Source: Psilocybe azurescens (lineage: Eukaryota; Basidiomycota; Agaricomycetes; Agaricales; Agrocybaceae). From it: a DNA stretch of 64,000 bases. The stretch is taken from NCBI GenBank assembly GCA_023853785.1, contig JAJIRX010000622.1, forward strand, positions 1 through 64,000, written 5' to 3'. The translations under genes were made by a program, and so were the position numbers. Under the pieces are notes generated by a model. It worked only from the letters and a program-made list of their open reading frames with translations. It made no database searches and was not told the origin of the DNA. Of the stretch, positions 23,610 through 33,637 are shown in pieces (the first letter of the stretch is position 1; every line of letters begins with the position of its first letter).

Positions 23610-24208
23610 ATTTCTAATAACAGGAAGTCTGATTCAATGCAGTACTCATGAAAAATAAAAAATCAACTCACTTATAAACTATGCAATTCCATCCTCCATC
23701 AGGGTCAAAGCTAAGACAGCATGTTCAAAGGGGTTGCCAAGGTTGTGGCACTGTCTGGCATTGAATGGGATATTCAGGCATAAATCTGGATCCTCTACAC
23801 AAAATTGGCATCTACACACATATAGAAATGACTGTCAGCCAAAATACTGATGCTGCTGGCACCCTGTATATTTGTTAATTAGTTTGTCGGCTTGTAAGAA
23901 ATGGAGGTATCTGTATGCTTATAAGCTCAGATTCAGCCTTGAGAGGAGCTACCTGGACACCTGTAGGGTCTAAGAGAATTTAATACTCTCCAGCAGTTGC
24001 CCAAAGCATAGTATGTATTCTGGCAGGCAGTTGCCCAATTGCTCAATTTAATGTATAGGCATCTGGGCATGGCAGATAAGCTGGTGCTGGGCAATATGTG
24101 TACACCATTTGGCCCCACAGAGGCAAAAAATTATTTTGGGCCCATTTTTGGGTTATTGTAGCTTGTTTTGGGCACACTAAAGTGAGCACTACATTCTATT
24201 AATATATC
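23610..24208. other. No gene seen
   Basis: Unique-looking non-coding sequence between the DUF6533 gene and the foldback element. Confidence 0.4.
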
Positions 24209-24619
24209 TAATGCTCACATGGGACAGTGATCAAATGATGTACCATACGGAATTTGAATTATTTATGATCTAATGTGTCACACGGCCTGAAAGAGACTCA
24301 CTGAAAAGCCAATTATCTTGTGCTTGTCACGGTGTCAAGTGAGGGCCTAAAATTCTCATGTGAGGTACAGTGTCAAGTGGGCCCATCCCTGATACACCAA
24401 ACACTGGCCCTGTGGGAAATTTTTTGATTTCGGCAGCCGGTTTGCAGCAAATTTGGCACTGGCTACCGCCATTCTAATGACCATTCCATGGGATATTTTC
24501 ATCCCTATTTTGATACTTTTACCATGGTTGGTTTACTAATCTAGATTCAATTGTAGGGAAAATTGGGGGAAGAAATAGAGCCAGAGGTCCACTCCAATTT
24601 ATCCATTTTCCTGGCTTCA

Positions 24620-25740
24620 TGGACTCCGCAATTAAGCATTGAAATACAGAATGGCCTCCGCTTTTGCAGAATTTTAAATTACATTCAATACATATTTTAT
24701 ATCCAGCTCTGTTCTTTCAAGAATAAATGGTCATTCAAAAATGCGGTAAATAGGTAGTAAAATAGGTAAGAAATTTAGGTGGTTTCCAAACTATACGGCC
24801 TCCGCCACCAGCCATTGAAGCACAGAATGGCCTCCGCTTTTTCAGAATTTTAAATTGCATTCAATACATATTTTCATGCAGCTCCATTCTTTCAAGAATA
24901 AATGTTCATTCAAAAATGCGGTAAATAGGTAGTAAAATAGGTATGGAATTCATCTGTTTCACTAGCTGTATGGCCTCCGCTATCAGCCATTGAAGCACAG
25001 AATGGCCTGCGCTTTTGAAGAATTTTTAAATACAACCAATACATATTTCATATACAGCTCCAATCTGTCAAGAATAAATGTTCATTCAAAAATGCGGTAA
25101 ATAAGTAGTAAAATAGGTATGGAATTCATCTTTTTACTAGTTGTACGGCCTCCGCCACCAGCCATTGAAGCACAGAATGGCCTCCCGCTTCTGCAAATGT
25201 TTTAAATACACACATATTTAATATGCAGCTCCAATCTGTTAAGAATAAATGTTTATTCCAAAATGCGGTAAATAAGTAGTAAAATAGGTATGGAATTCAT
25301 CTGTTTTACTAGCTGTATGGCCTCCGCCACCAGCCATTGAAGCACAGAATGGCCTCCGCTCTTGCAGAATTTTTAAATACAACCAATACATATTTCGTAT
25401 GCAGCTCCAATCTGTCAAGAATAAATGTTCATTCAAAAATGCGGTAAATAAGTAGTAAAATAGGTATGGAATTCATCTGTTTCACTAGCTATACGGCCTC
25501 TGCCACCAGCCATTGAAGAACAGTATGGCCTCCGCTTCTGCAGACTTTTCAATTGCATTTAAAATGTATATCATATGCAACTTCATTGTGTCATAAGTGA
25601 ATGTGCATGTTAAAAATACAGTGTACAAGTTACAAAATAAATACACACTCTATGCAGTCTCTTAGATATATGGACTCCGCCATCATGCATTGAAGGGCAG
25701 TATGGCCTCCACTTCTGCTGAATTTTTAATTACATTCAAT
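24620..25740. repeat. Tandem ~175-bp repeat, left arm (about 7 copies)
   Basis: The marker GCCATTGAAGCACAGAATGG, or a close variant, recurs at about 24637, 24811, 24986, 25161, 25333, 25509 and 25687, spaced 172-178 bp. Each unit also carries AAAAATGCGGTAAATA and TAGTAAAATAGGTA. Divergence rises toward the centre of the element. Confidence 0.85.
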
Positions 25741-27059
25741 CAATATTACCAATTTTTGTAAATTGACACAAGAATGTTACCTCATCGGTGGCCAGATCAG
25801 TCAATTTGTTTGTATTCCTAGTATGATCAACAGAGGCGGCCTCCACTTGAATGTCAAAAACTTATACTCTCCTACCCCATTGGCCTCTAGGTGCCATTGG
25901 AGACCTTAAATCAATCTTGGAACATATCCTGTTGAACTAATGGTCTTCTTTACATTGTACAGGCACTTAATCATATGTTTTTGTTGAGGTGTATCATAAT
26001 CATAAAGTTCAGGTGTTGCATATCCATTTATTGGCTGTACGGATAAGCTAGATAAAAACATCATTAGAAAGCTCCAGATACTTCGATTCCAAAGCATCTT
26101 TTTACAGACAATTCCAAGGATGGTAAAGATATTTATTGTCAGAATATGGTAGCCCGTGGTGATTTCGGGCTCTCTGTGAAACATATAATCAAGATTTCTA
26201 AGTTATTACAGCTCATATAGTTCCATAACTGTGAAGGCATAATTAGCAAGCACTCTGGAGTAAATTCTAATGAAATATTTAGATGTAAGAAGTTGTTTGC
26301 AAAATGGGTTTGAAAGTTGCTAGAATGTGGTGTTATTAACCATTGCAAACCTTGGTTGACCTCTGGCCAAAAGGTGCTTTTTAACATTGGCCTAAACAAT
26401 TATTTAGAGTCAAATATATCAAAGAATATATTATTCTATCACTATCTATCAAGGTTTTGAAGTCATAGAGTACCCACAAGAAGCATAACATTCACTTTAC
26501 AACTCTCAAGTTGAGCTCGAGTCAGTGCCGCACTTCGCCAATTTAGGCAATAACAAGTATATGAATACAATGTAATAATTTTCTATTAGCTCTGATCTAC
26601 ACACTACAAAACATCTTCAGAAATATGCTGCTGCAGGTTGTATGGTCTCAGAATAATTCTAATTTCAGAAGACTTGAAGAGAAAAATGAAGTGCAATCAA
26701 AGGTTTGACCATGTATTTGGTATTGTACAGTATTAATTAAGATTAGATTGACACCTTGCCATTAAAAAAGACTGGTGGTCAATGTCAGAGAAAAACAGGA
26801 TTGCAGAGATTATATAAGAGCTGTTTATGATAAAATATATAAGCCCAAACATGTGTTTCTCCAAGTGGGCAGGAAAATGGCAGCCAAGGAATGATACTGT
26901 ATGTGGCTCTCTTCAGTCTACAACTCAAATCTTCTGTCCATGGAAAGATTGCATAGATTGTTTGAAAATCAGATACTATTTTAATACCTATCTGCAAACA
27001 TTGTTACATGAACATTTATTCTAGAGAGATTGGAGCTGCATACAAAATATGTAGTGATT

Positions 27060-27640
27060 GTATTTAAAATTTTTGCAGAAGCGGAGGCCATACTGTGCTT
27101 CAATGGCTGGTGGCAGAGGCCGTACAGCTAGTGAAACAGATGAATTCCATACCTATTTTACTACCTATTTACCGCATTTTTGAATGAACATTTATTCTTG
27201 ACAGATTGGAGCTGCATACGAAATATGTATTGGTTGTATTTAAAAATTCTGCAAGAGCGGAGGACATTCTGTGCTTCAATGGCTGATAGCGGAGGCCATA
27301 CAGCTAGTGAAACAGATGAATTCCATACCTATTTTACTACCTATTTACCGCATTTTTGAATGAACATTTATTCTTGAAAGAATGGAGCTGCATGAAAATA
27401 TGTATTGAATGCAATTTAAAATTCTGAAAAAGCGGAGGCCATTCTGTGCTTCAATGGCTGGTGGCGGAGGCCGTATAGTTTGGAAACCACCTAAATTTCT
27501 TACCTATTTTACTACCTATTTACCGCATTTTTGAATGACCATTTATTCTTGAAAGAACAGAGCTGGATATAAAATATGTATTGAATGTAATTTAAAATTC
27601 TGCAAAAGCGGAGGCCATTCTGTATTTCAATGCTTAATTG
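27060..27640. repeat. Tandem ~175-bp repeat, right arm (about 4 copies, inverted)
   Basis: Inverted copies of the left-arm unit at about 27099, 27273, 27448 and 27626 (CTTCAATGGCTGGTGGC as marker). The copy-number difference (7 versus 4) shows that the two arms changed length independently. Confidence 0.85.
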
Positions 27641-28078
27641 CGGAGTCCATGAAGCCAGGAAAATGGATAAATTGGAGTGGACCTCTGGCTCTATTTCTTC
27701 CCCCAATTTTCCCTACAATTGAATCTAGATTAGTAAACCAACCATGGTAAAAGTATCAAAATAGGGATGAAAATATCCCATGGAATGGTCATTAGAATGG
27801 CGGTAGCCAGTGCCAAATTTGCTGCAAACCGGCTGCCGAAATCAAAAATTTCCCCACAGGGCCAGTGTTTGGTGTATCAGGGATGGGCCCACTTGACACT
27901 GTACCTCACATGAGAATTTTAGGCCCTCACTTGACACCGTGACAAGCACAAGATAATTGGCTTTTCAGTGAGTCTCTTTCAGGCCGTGTGACACATTAGA
28001 TCATAAATAATTCAAATTCCGTATGGTACATCATTTGATCACTGTCCCATGTGTAATGCTACTACAGATGCTTGCATA

Positions 28079-28437
28079 CAGTGTTGTCTTGACCCAATTG
28101 ACTTGGTCAATAATTTGGGTCAAGTCAATCAGTCAGGTCAATATTGACTGGGTCAGTCAATAAAGATCAAGGAGTCAAAGTCATGCCATCACTATATTTT
28201 GATTAGATCATTCTTAGTCTAAATGCAACTTTTAGCCTGCTTATTCAGTCGGTACCATGGACCCTTGGTTATTAATTTACTCATTCTTATTGTTCCTCAC
28301 TTCAGTAACCTGTAGGCATACTTTACCAGTATCCCACAAATTTTATTGACTGGGTCTGACCCAAAATATTGACTTGACCTCCTTTTTTGACTGATCCATT
28401 GACTGACCTGGTCTGACTGGGGTCAATGACAACACTG
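28079..28437. mobile_element. hAT-like MITE, 359 bp, TIR CAGTGTTGTC
   Basis: The terminal inverted repeat CAGTGTTGTC..GACAACACTG is flanked by an 8-bp duplication CTTGCATA / CTTGCACA (28071-28078, 28438-28445; 7 of 8 match). A CAGTG-type TIR with an 8-bp duplication fits the hAT superfamily. The subterminal parts consist of TTGACC/GGTCAA-like units repeated in both orientations, so the whole element can fold. No coding capacity. Confidence 0.8.
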
Positions 28438-28445
28438 CTTGCACA

Positions 28446-29503
28446 GGACAACATGGGGATAGGGCTAGATTAATATATTTGTGGGTGCTTAAAAATAATA
28501 TACTAAAAAGGAAAGAGAAAAAAGAGGAAAAAGGAGGCTTTTCCTGCCAATCTTATCTTATCTATCTTTCCTTCAGAAACCTTGTAATTCTCTCATTATT
28601 TACACATCTAACTCGGTTCTAGTCCAAATTTTATAGCAAAATTGTGCAAAATCTTAAAAAATCAGAGCTATTTGCTACTTGTACAATATAGGCAAATTTT
28701 GGAGGGCAAGTACACTAATTTCCATTATCTCTACCCAGATGCTCACATGGTGGGTTGGATGTCAACTACTTTTTCCACCAGTCTTTATGATTATATGATG
28801 CACATGCATTAGGACAATTTCTTTTGTTTTTAGCTCCAATGCAATCTATGTTAAAACATTTCCAACATTTTCTTTCACCATGTACACATTTAAGACTAGG
28901 CTGCAATATATCAGATGGGATTCTGGTTGTTTCTGTTGTTAGATAGGGGTGCATGCTGTACTGTAATGACATATGGCCATAAGGTTATGGTGGTCCTACA
29001 GCAACAGTTCTGCTGTACATCAGTGTCAGATGAAGACCCAGGAGGGACGAGAGGCAGACGAGTGAAGGTGATAGGTGTGTAGACCAGAACAAAACTACCA
29101 TACATGTGTGCTAGGTGCAAGTTTACATATATACAAGCAGGTGAACTGTGGAGCAGGTCATGCTGTGATAGAGTAGATTGGGACAGCTACTCTAACATCA
29201 CCCCCTTCCTAAATAACACCCTCCCTAAACAATGTTGTTTGTAGACTTATAAGAATACAATGTACCAGTGGGGTTGTGAATGTTGCGCTTGACATCCCAG
29301 AAGGCATCTTCAGGAGTTTGATCTTTGAGACATATCAAGTGTTGAGTACTGTTGTGCAGAGCTCAGTGGTTGAGTACCAGCGAGAGGGCAGGGTTTGTGA
29401 TGTTTGTAACGATGTCCAGGCAAGCAAAACTCATAGACTGGGAAGCAAAAGTGGGTTTACAGAAAGGAGTGAGTGTTGGATATTGAACTCCCTATCTATC
29501 ACT
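28446..29503. other. Mostly non-coding; one Cys-rich fragment
   Basis: Apart from the minus-strand Cys-rich ORF at 28766-28972, I see no supported gene. The open frame at 29276-29524 has no known domain. Confidence 0.4.
28766..28972 (-). pseudogene. Cysteine-rich ORF fragment
   Basis: 68-residue open frame with six cysteines in CVHGERKCWKCFNIDC..NCPNAC spacing, compatible with a small zinc-binding region. Similar Cys-rich tails occur in Agaricomycete transposon proteins, but no family can be named. It is isolated, flanked by repeats and probably a remnant. Confidence 0.25.
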
Positions 29504-29575
29504 GACTGTGTAGCTCAGTGGTAGAGCACCGGCATATATAGCTGGAGGTCATCAGTTCAATTCCACTCCCAGTCA
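29504..29575 (+). pseudogene. tRNA-like sequence, anticodon ATA, weak T arm
   Basis: A 72-nt cloverleaf candidate. Acceptor arm GACTGTG/CCCAGTC pairs 6 of 7, discriminator A. D arm GCTC/GAGC is perfect with loop AGTGGTA. Anticodon stem CCGGC/GCTGG pairs with loop ATATATA (T33 present, base 37 is T). The T stem (ATCAG/CCACT) pairs at only two of five positions, although the TTCAATT loop is normal. TTTCTTTT follows the 3' end. Likely a tRNA pseudogene or tRNA-derived repeat, placed just beyond the 3' end of the gypsy pol remnant. Confidence 0.5.
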
Positions 29576-29599
29576 TTTCTTTTCCAAGGTCACTTGATC

Positions 29600-31345
29600 A
29601 GTGATTTCTAACAGTGAGCTTCAAGACTTGGAAGACATTGTGTATTCACCAGGTATCAGGTAGCCGCAGGCAGTAGGACTGCAAGCCAACTTTCTCAAGC
29701 ACTTCAAAGGGGCCATGATGTTTAAAGTTGAATTTCTTAGTCGGTTGTGTTGTTTTGATATCGGAAGCATCAACCAGGACAAGATCGCCCTGGCTTAACA
29801 AGAGCGCATCATAGTAATTCTTGTCATATGCTCTCTTCATCATATCAGCTGCTAGGTTGAGAGCCGTGGAAGCATCCAAGTGTAGGTTGTCCATCTGTTT
29901 GGCAAATTTTACAGCATGAGGTACTCTATCATTGTCCAAACATGATGGCTGCATAGGGCATCAAGGGTTGTGACCAAAGTTCAGAAAGAATGGAGAGTAG
30001 CTGGTGGGTGTGTTGACTCTATTGTTAATTGCAAATTCAGCACAGGCAAGCCATTCAGCCCAGTCTTTCTGGCAGAGGTCAACGAAGATCCTCAGGAACT
30101 GTTTGATCTCTTGGTTTGCACATTCAGTCTGCCCATTGGTCTGTGGGCAGAAAGCAGTGGAAGTGTTCATTGAGATGCCCAAGAGGTCATTAAGTGTACA
30201 CATGAAGCTGGAGAGGAACATGGAGCCCCTGTTGGAGATAATGCACCTGGGCAAGCCAAAGAGCTTCCACACATTATCATGGTATAGTCAAGCAAGCCCT
30301 TTGGACATGATGGAATTCTTACAAGGGATAACACAGATCATCTTTGAGAGTTGGTCAACAACTACAAAGATCACATTGAAACCCTTAGACAAGGGCAAGT
30401 CAATAATTAGGTCCATGGAGATCATGTCCCAAACACTGCCAGGGATTTCATTTGGAGTCAGAAGGCTGTGGGGTGATTTTTGCAGAGGTTTGCACTTCTG
30501 GCAAGTGATGCAACCATTGACATAGTGGTGTGCATCCTTTGCAAGTGACGGCCATCAGAAATCATGCTGCACAAGCTTGATTGTCTTTGCATGACCAGGA
30601 TGACGAGCAGTGGTGGCATTGTGGTAAGCATTTATGATACGTTCACAGAGATTTGCTTTGTTTGGCACATAGACATGGTTGAACCAACAGACAAGCCCAT
30701 CAGCACATGACCAACCCTTAATGTTGCAGAATTTTGCCCATACATCACTCAGCTTGTCAGGGTGGGCCAGGATGTCAGACAGGAACAGCGAGTCTGGGAG
30801 GTTGGCAGCAACAGTGTGTCGGATGTGCTCCAGTTTCAGCAGAATAATACTGTCATTGTCGGCCTTACCGTTGTTATAGTCAAGGTGGTGGGAAGGGCAT
30901 CAGCCCAAACCATAGAGGAACTGGGCTTGTGAATGAGAGTGAAATTGAACTCTGCAAGTTTGAGGGACTACCTTGCCTGATGCCTGTTCAACTTCTGAGC
31001 AGTCATGAAGAACTGAAAGTTCTTATGATCCGTGCAGATCTCCACCAGCATGTCACAGCCATGCAGATAGTGATTCCAGTCAGACAAAGTGCACATGATT
31101 GACAATAGTTCGCAGTTGTGGATTTTGTAATTGCGCTTGATATTGCTTAACAACTTCGAGAGGAAAGCAACTGGGTGCCACTCGCTACCTGAGGGCTGTG
31201 TGGGTATGGCTTCTGTTACGGAACCTGAACTGTCAGCTTTGATGCAGAAAGGAGCATTGTCAAGGGGTAGAGTGAGTATGGGACCCTGTGGGCACACTGA
31301 GATGTTTAGTGTGGGGTGTCTTTGTAATTTCCCAATACACAACAC
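29600..31345 (-). pseudogene. Ty3/gypsy retrotransposon pol remnant (RNase H + integrase)
   Basis: Minus strand. The 5' part (reverse transcriptase) is missing; the preserved order is RNase H, then integrase. RNase H: FCIKADSSGSVTEAI, HNCELLSIM, VEICTDHKNFQFFMTA (31,250-31,000). The integrase zinc region HPGHAKTIKLVQHDFWWPS ends in a C..C pair (about 30,600-30,500); the core has WDMISMDLIIDLP, CIISNRGSMF, FCPQTNGQTECANQ (30,150-30,240) and GPFEVLEKVGLQSYCLRL at the end. Inactivating changes: RQARW became RQAR-stop (TGG to TAG), the catalytic Asp in the SDRG motif is Asn (GAC to AAC), and a CGA to TGA stop follows LPDTW. All are C:G to T:A transitions. It is dead, and no LTR pair can be assigned with certainty. 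Confidence 0.8.
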
Positions 31346-31829
31346 CCAATCAAATATTTATATTGATCAGTTTGATCTGGGAGGGTAAGCTTGTAAGGCT
31401 TATTACAATAACTAGTTTTAGCAGAATACAGACTTAGACGATCGCTCTGGGGTGATCACTAGTAGCTAGGGAACTCTTTTACAGGCAAGTACACACAAGG
31501 CACTGGAATAGTAAGGGCGATCTCTCTATGTGAGGGCGATCACCAATATCAAGGGGATCACTTTTGGGGGTGAGTGTACATGGGACACTTATCAGTTCTC
31601 TTTATAAAACCCAAAATCCAACTTATCAAACACTATAAGCGATCACCTGCACTAACACGTAGTAGATCCTTAGTTCCTATAAGCAACTGGGCACACTAGT
31701 CCACAGTCCTTAGTTTACTATAGGCAACATCCTGAAAACAGTCGGATTTCCCTGACAGTCATCCCTAGTTATTATGAGCGATCACTAGCCTTTATAGAGT
31801 TCCCACCTGTACTTAATAATCCCCAGTGC
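31346..31829. repeat. LTR-adjacent repeat block with GCGATCAC motifs
   Basis: Non-coding. The last part (about 31,700-31,829, CTATAGGCAACATCCTGAAAAC..CAATAATCCCCAG) recurs just after the same LTR at about 46,155-46,270, so the LTR is bracketed by a direct repeat. Short GCGATCAC/GGGATCAC words recur through the block. Its relation to the gypsy remnant is unclear. Confidence 0.5.
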
Positions 31830-31980
31830 TGTTACGATTTCAAGTTAGAGTCACGCAGTGTGTGTAATCTAACCACCAATTGTTGTACAAGAACAAGTTT
31901 AAGTTCAGGTTGAGCAAGTAAAGCAGAGTAGATTCTCAAGAACTAGCTAAAGAATACAGTAGATGCTTCCTCGTATAAAT
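31830..31980 (+). repeat. LTR copy A, 5' portion (split by the KDZ element)
   Basis: Begins TGTTACGATTTCAAG. Its continuation is at 45,857-46,151, ending CTTGTCGTAACA, so the LTR had TGTTACGA/TCGTAACA ends and a length near 446 bp before the insertion. Homologous to LTR copy B at 46,475-46,878 (opposite orientation) and to the fragment at 63.6-63.8 kb. Confidence 0.75.
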
Positions 31981-32111
31981 CACATAGGGCAGCTACATTG
32001 TAGCGAGTGACATGGGCCGTAGAACGCACACAATGTATACGTGTGACACGGGGCCATAGAATTCTATGGAAACCAAGTACATTTTAGTGTGGTGGGAATT
32101 ACTTACAAATG
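31981..32111. repeat. Left terminal inverted repeat of the KDZ element
   Basis: 131 bp, inverted at 45719-45849. The only difference is an A versus C in the AAACCA(A/C)GTACAT segment. It contains a perfect inner palindrome (CCATAGAATTCTATGG). Confidence 0.95.
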
Positions 32112-32332
32112 AATGACTCAGAGCCGACTGATACTTTACTTCACCTGTGGCTGTTCAAATTGTGAGGTCGGCTACGAAAATATCGGCCACATGCCGACCT
32201 AGATGAAATAAATTATTGTATTACTTCAGCTACAGAATTGGGGGCTTCAGTTACGTATGTGGAGGCCAGCGAGTATCTTCTAAGCGTTGAGGCTGCAACT
32301 CGGTCCCGACATTTCTCGGCCAGCATTCAGAT

Positions 32333-33424
32333 TAACTATCATCCGATAGTGCCATTAACTCTTTATCAAACTTCCCAATTGCATCGATAGTTCGATCATT
32401 GAAATTCTTGAAGGCTTTTGAGCTCCATCACTTGCTCTAAGCTTCTCCCATTCTGCCATGTAAAGCCGATGGCTAGCGTCTTTGTAGGATATACCGAGGG
32501 TTTCACGAAGATAATTGACCTCAGTATGTATTTGTAGTAGCTCACGCTCGGTCAAATGCTATTATCCATAAATTAAATAGTGTTCAACATAAATAAAGTC
32601 ATGCTTACAGGATCGGCAGGGACCAAAACTGTGTCACCGAGAATAACAAAATCCCGTCCAGTACTGTTTCCTGACTGAGGATTGAGTGAGTTTGGATTCT
32701 AAAGCGAGACAATGAAAACGAATGATAAATGGTATGTAGGCAGCACAGAAGGGCGGCAGATTAAATCGGCCCCGATAACTGCAGCCGCCACACGATACCG
32801 AAGTCAAATCAGCCTCAAATTATGTAGGTCAATATATAGCTATCGCATCATATTGATCTCTACAAGCTTTCAGAGACCTGATATTCAAACATAAAAAGAG
32901 CAGGAACAGATATCTGGGAAATCGGGCCGATATGTTTACACGGCCACCGACTTCGGAGATAAATCGGGCCCGAGCTGTATGGCAGCGTCAGCGGGGCCGA
33001 CAATATGTCGGCACCGATGCAATCAGCTAGTCAGCCGTTCACAGCTGGAAGAATAGTTATGAGTGCAACGAAAGGTATTTACCCCACCAGGTTGAGTCTC
33101 CAGCCGTAGATGATCTTGTTGGTGCGCATTAATGAATTCTTTTCTGGTGGCAGAAACCAGGAATTCGGGTACGTAAATCTTCTCATTATCGGGCCCGATC
33201 AACTGCATGAACCCTGCAGGAATGCTGCCATACTCCCGAGAAGAAACAGCGTCCGGAGTAGCGATTGGCTCGGCATCAATGTGTAAAGTCGGCTGAATAT
33301 CTGGTCGGTGCCGATCATTAAATACCGCCGATGTATGATGGTCGATGCGAGATGACGGCGTACCTACGGATCTGAACATATCATGAGAGTCTGTCTGAAT
33401 GTCGTGTACATGGCTTTCTTGCAT
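32333..33424 (-). CDS. KDZ-element gene 1: SYKDASHRLYMAE-family protein
   Basis: Minus strand, at least two exons. The first exon (33,424 to about 33,085) includes FMQLIGPDNEKIYVPEFLV and ends near a donor after QPGG. The second has LTERELLQIHTEVNYLRETL and the striking GISYKDASHRLYMAEWEKLR (32,440-32,490). After a one-base frame change at an A run, FKNFNDRTIDAIGKFDKEL ends at a TAA (32,333-32,335). I recall the combination of a 'PEFLV' segment and a 'SYKDA.HRLYMAE' helix from Agaricomycete ORFs near KDZ transposases. The role is unknown; the helix looks like a protein- or DNA-contact segment. Divergently transcribed from gene 2 with about 210 bp between starts. Confidence 0.6.
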
Positions 33425-33637
33425 CGTTGATAGTGATATAATATGTTGGAGGAGATCAGAATAGAGATTGCAACTGGATTAGGGAGTTATTTGTCACTGT
33501 TTATATCACATGACTGTTGATTTTGCCAGCACCTTACATTCTGGCAGCTTTACCGTCTGCTACAATCTTCATCTGCCGACTGGCGCCCGAGAAACAATAC
33601 ACACTCAAAAATCTCAACTACATTCGAGTTCATCATT

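Larger units (their letters stand above)
24216..28053. mobile_element. 3.8-kb foldback element, 7-bp TSD TAATGCT, ends CACATGGGACAG
   Basis: The ends are inverted copies starting CACATGGGACAGTGATCAAA. The outer roughly 540 bp of both arms (24216-24760 and 27510-28053) are almost identical, and the arms continue inward through arrays of a 175-bp repeat. TAATGCT flanks both sides exactly (24209-24215 and 28054-28060). The centre (about 25,750-27,050) has no transposase-like ORF, so it is non-autonomous. The end sequence and 7-bp duplication match the style of the 13.9-kb KDZ element at 31,981-45,849. The near identity of the arms indicates a recent insertion or arm homogenisation. Confidence 0.9.

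Noticed and set aside
24563..24757. Identical 64-residue open frames on the plus strand here and on the minus strand at 27,512-27,706
   Set aside because: They are the two arms of the foldback element read in mirror image; no domain, no start context, and the inner repeats are not open in the same phase.
24620..25740. Regularly spaced repeats that could be mistaken for a CRISPR array
   Set aside because: The whole 175-bp unit is repeated, not a short repeat with unique spacers, and the host is a eukaryote.
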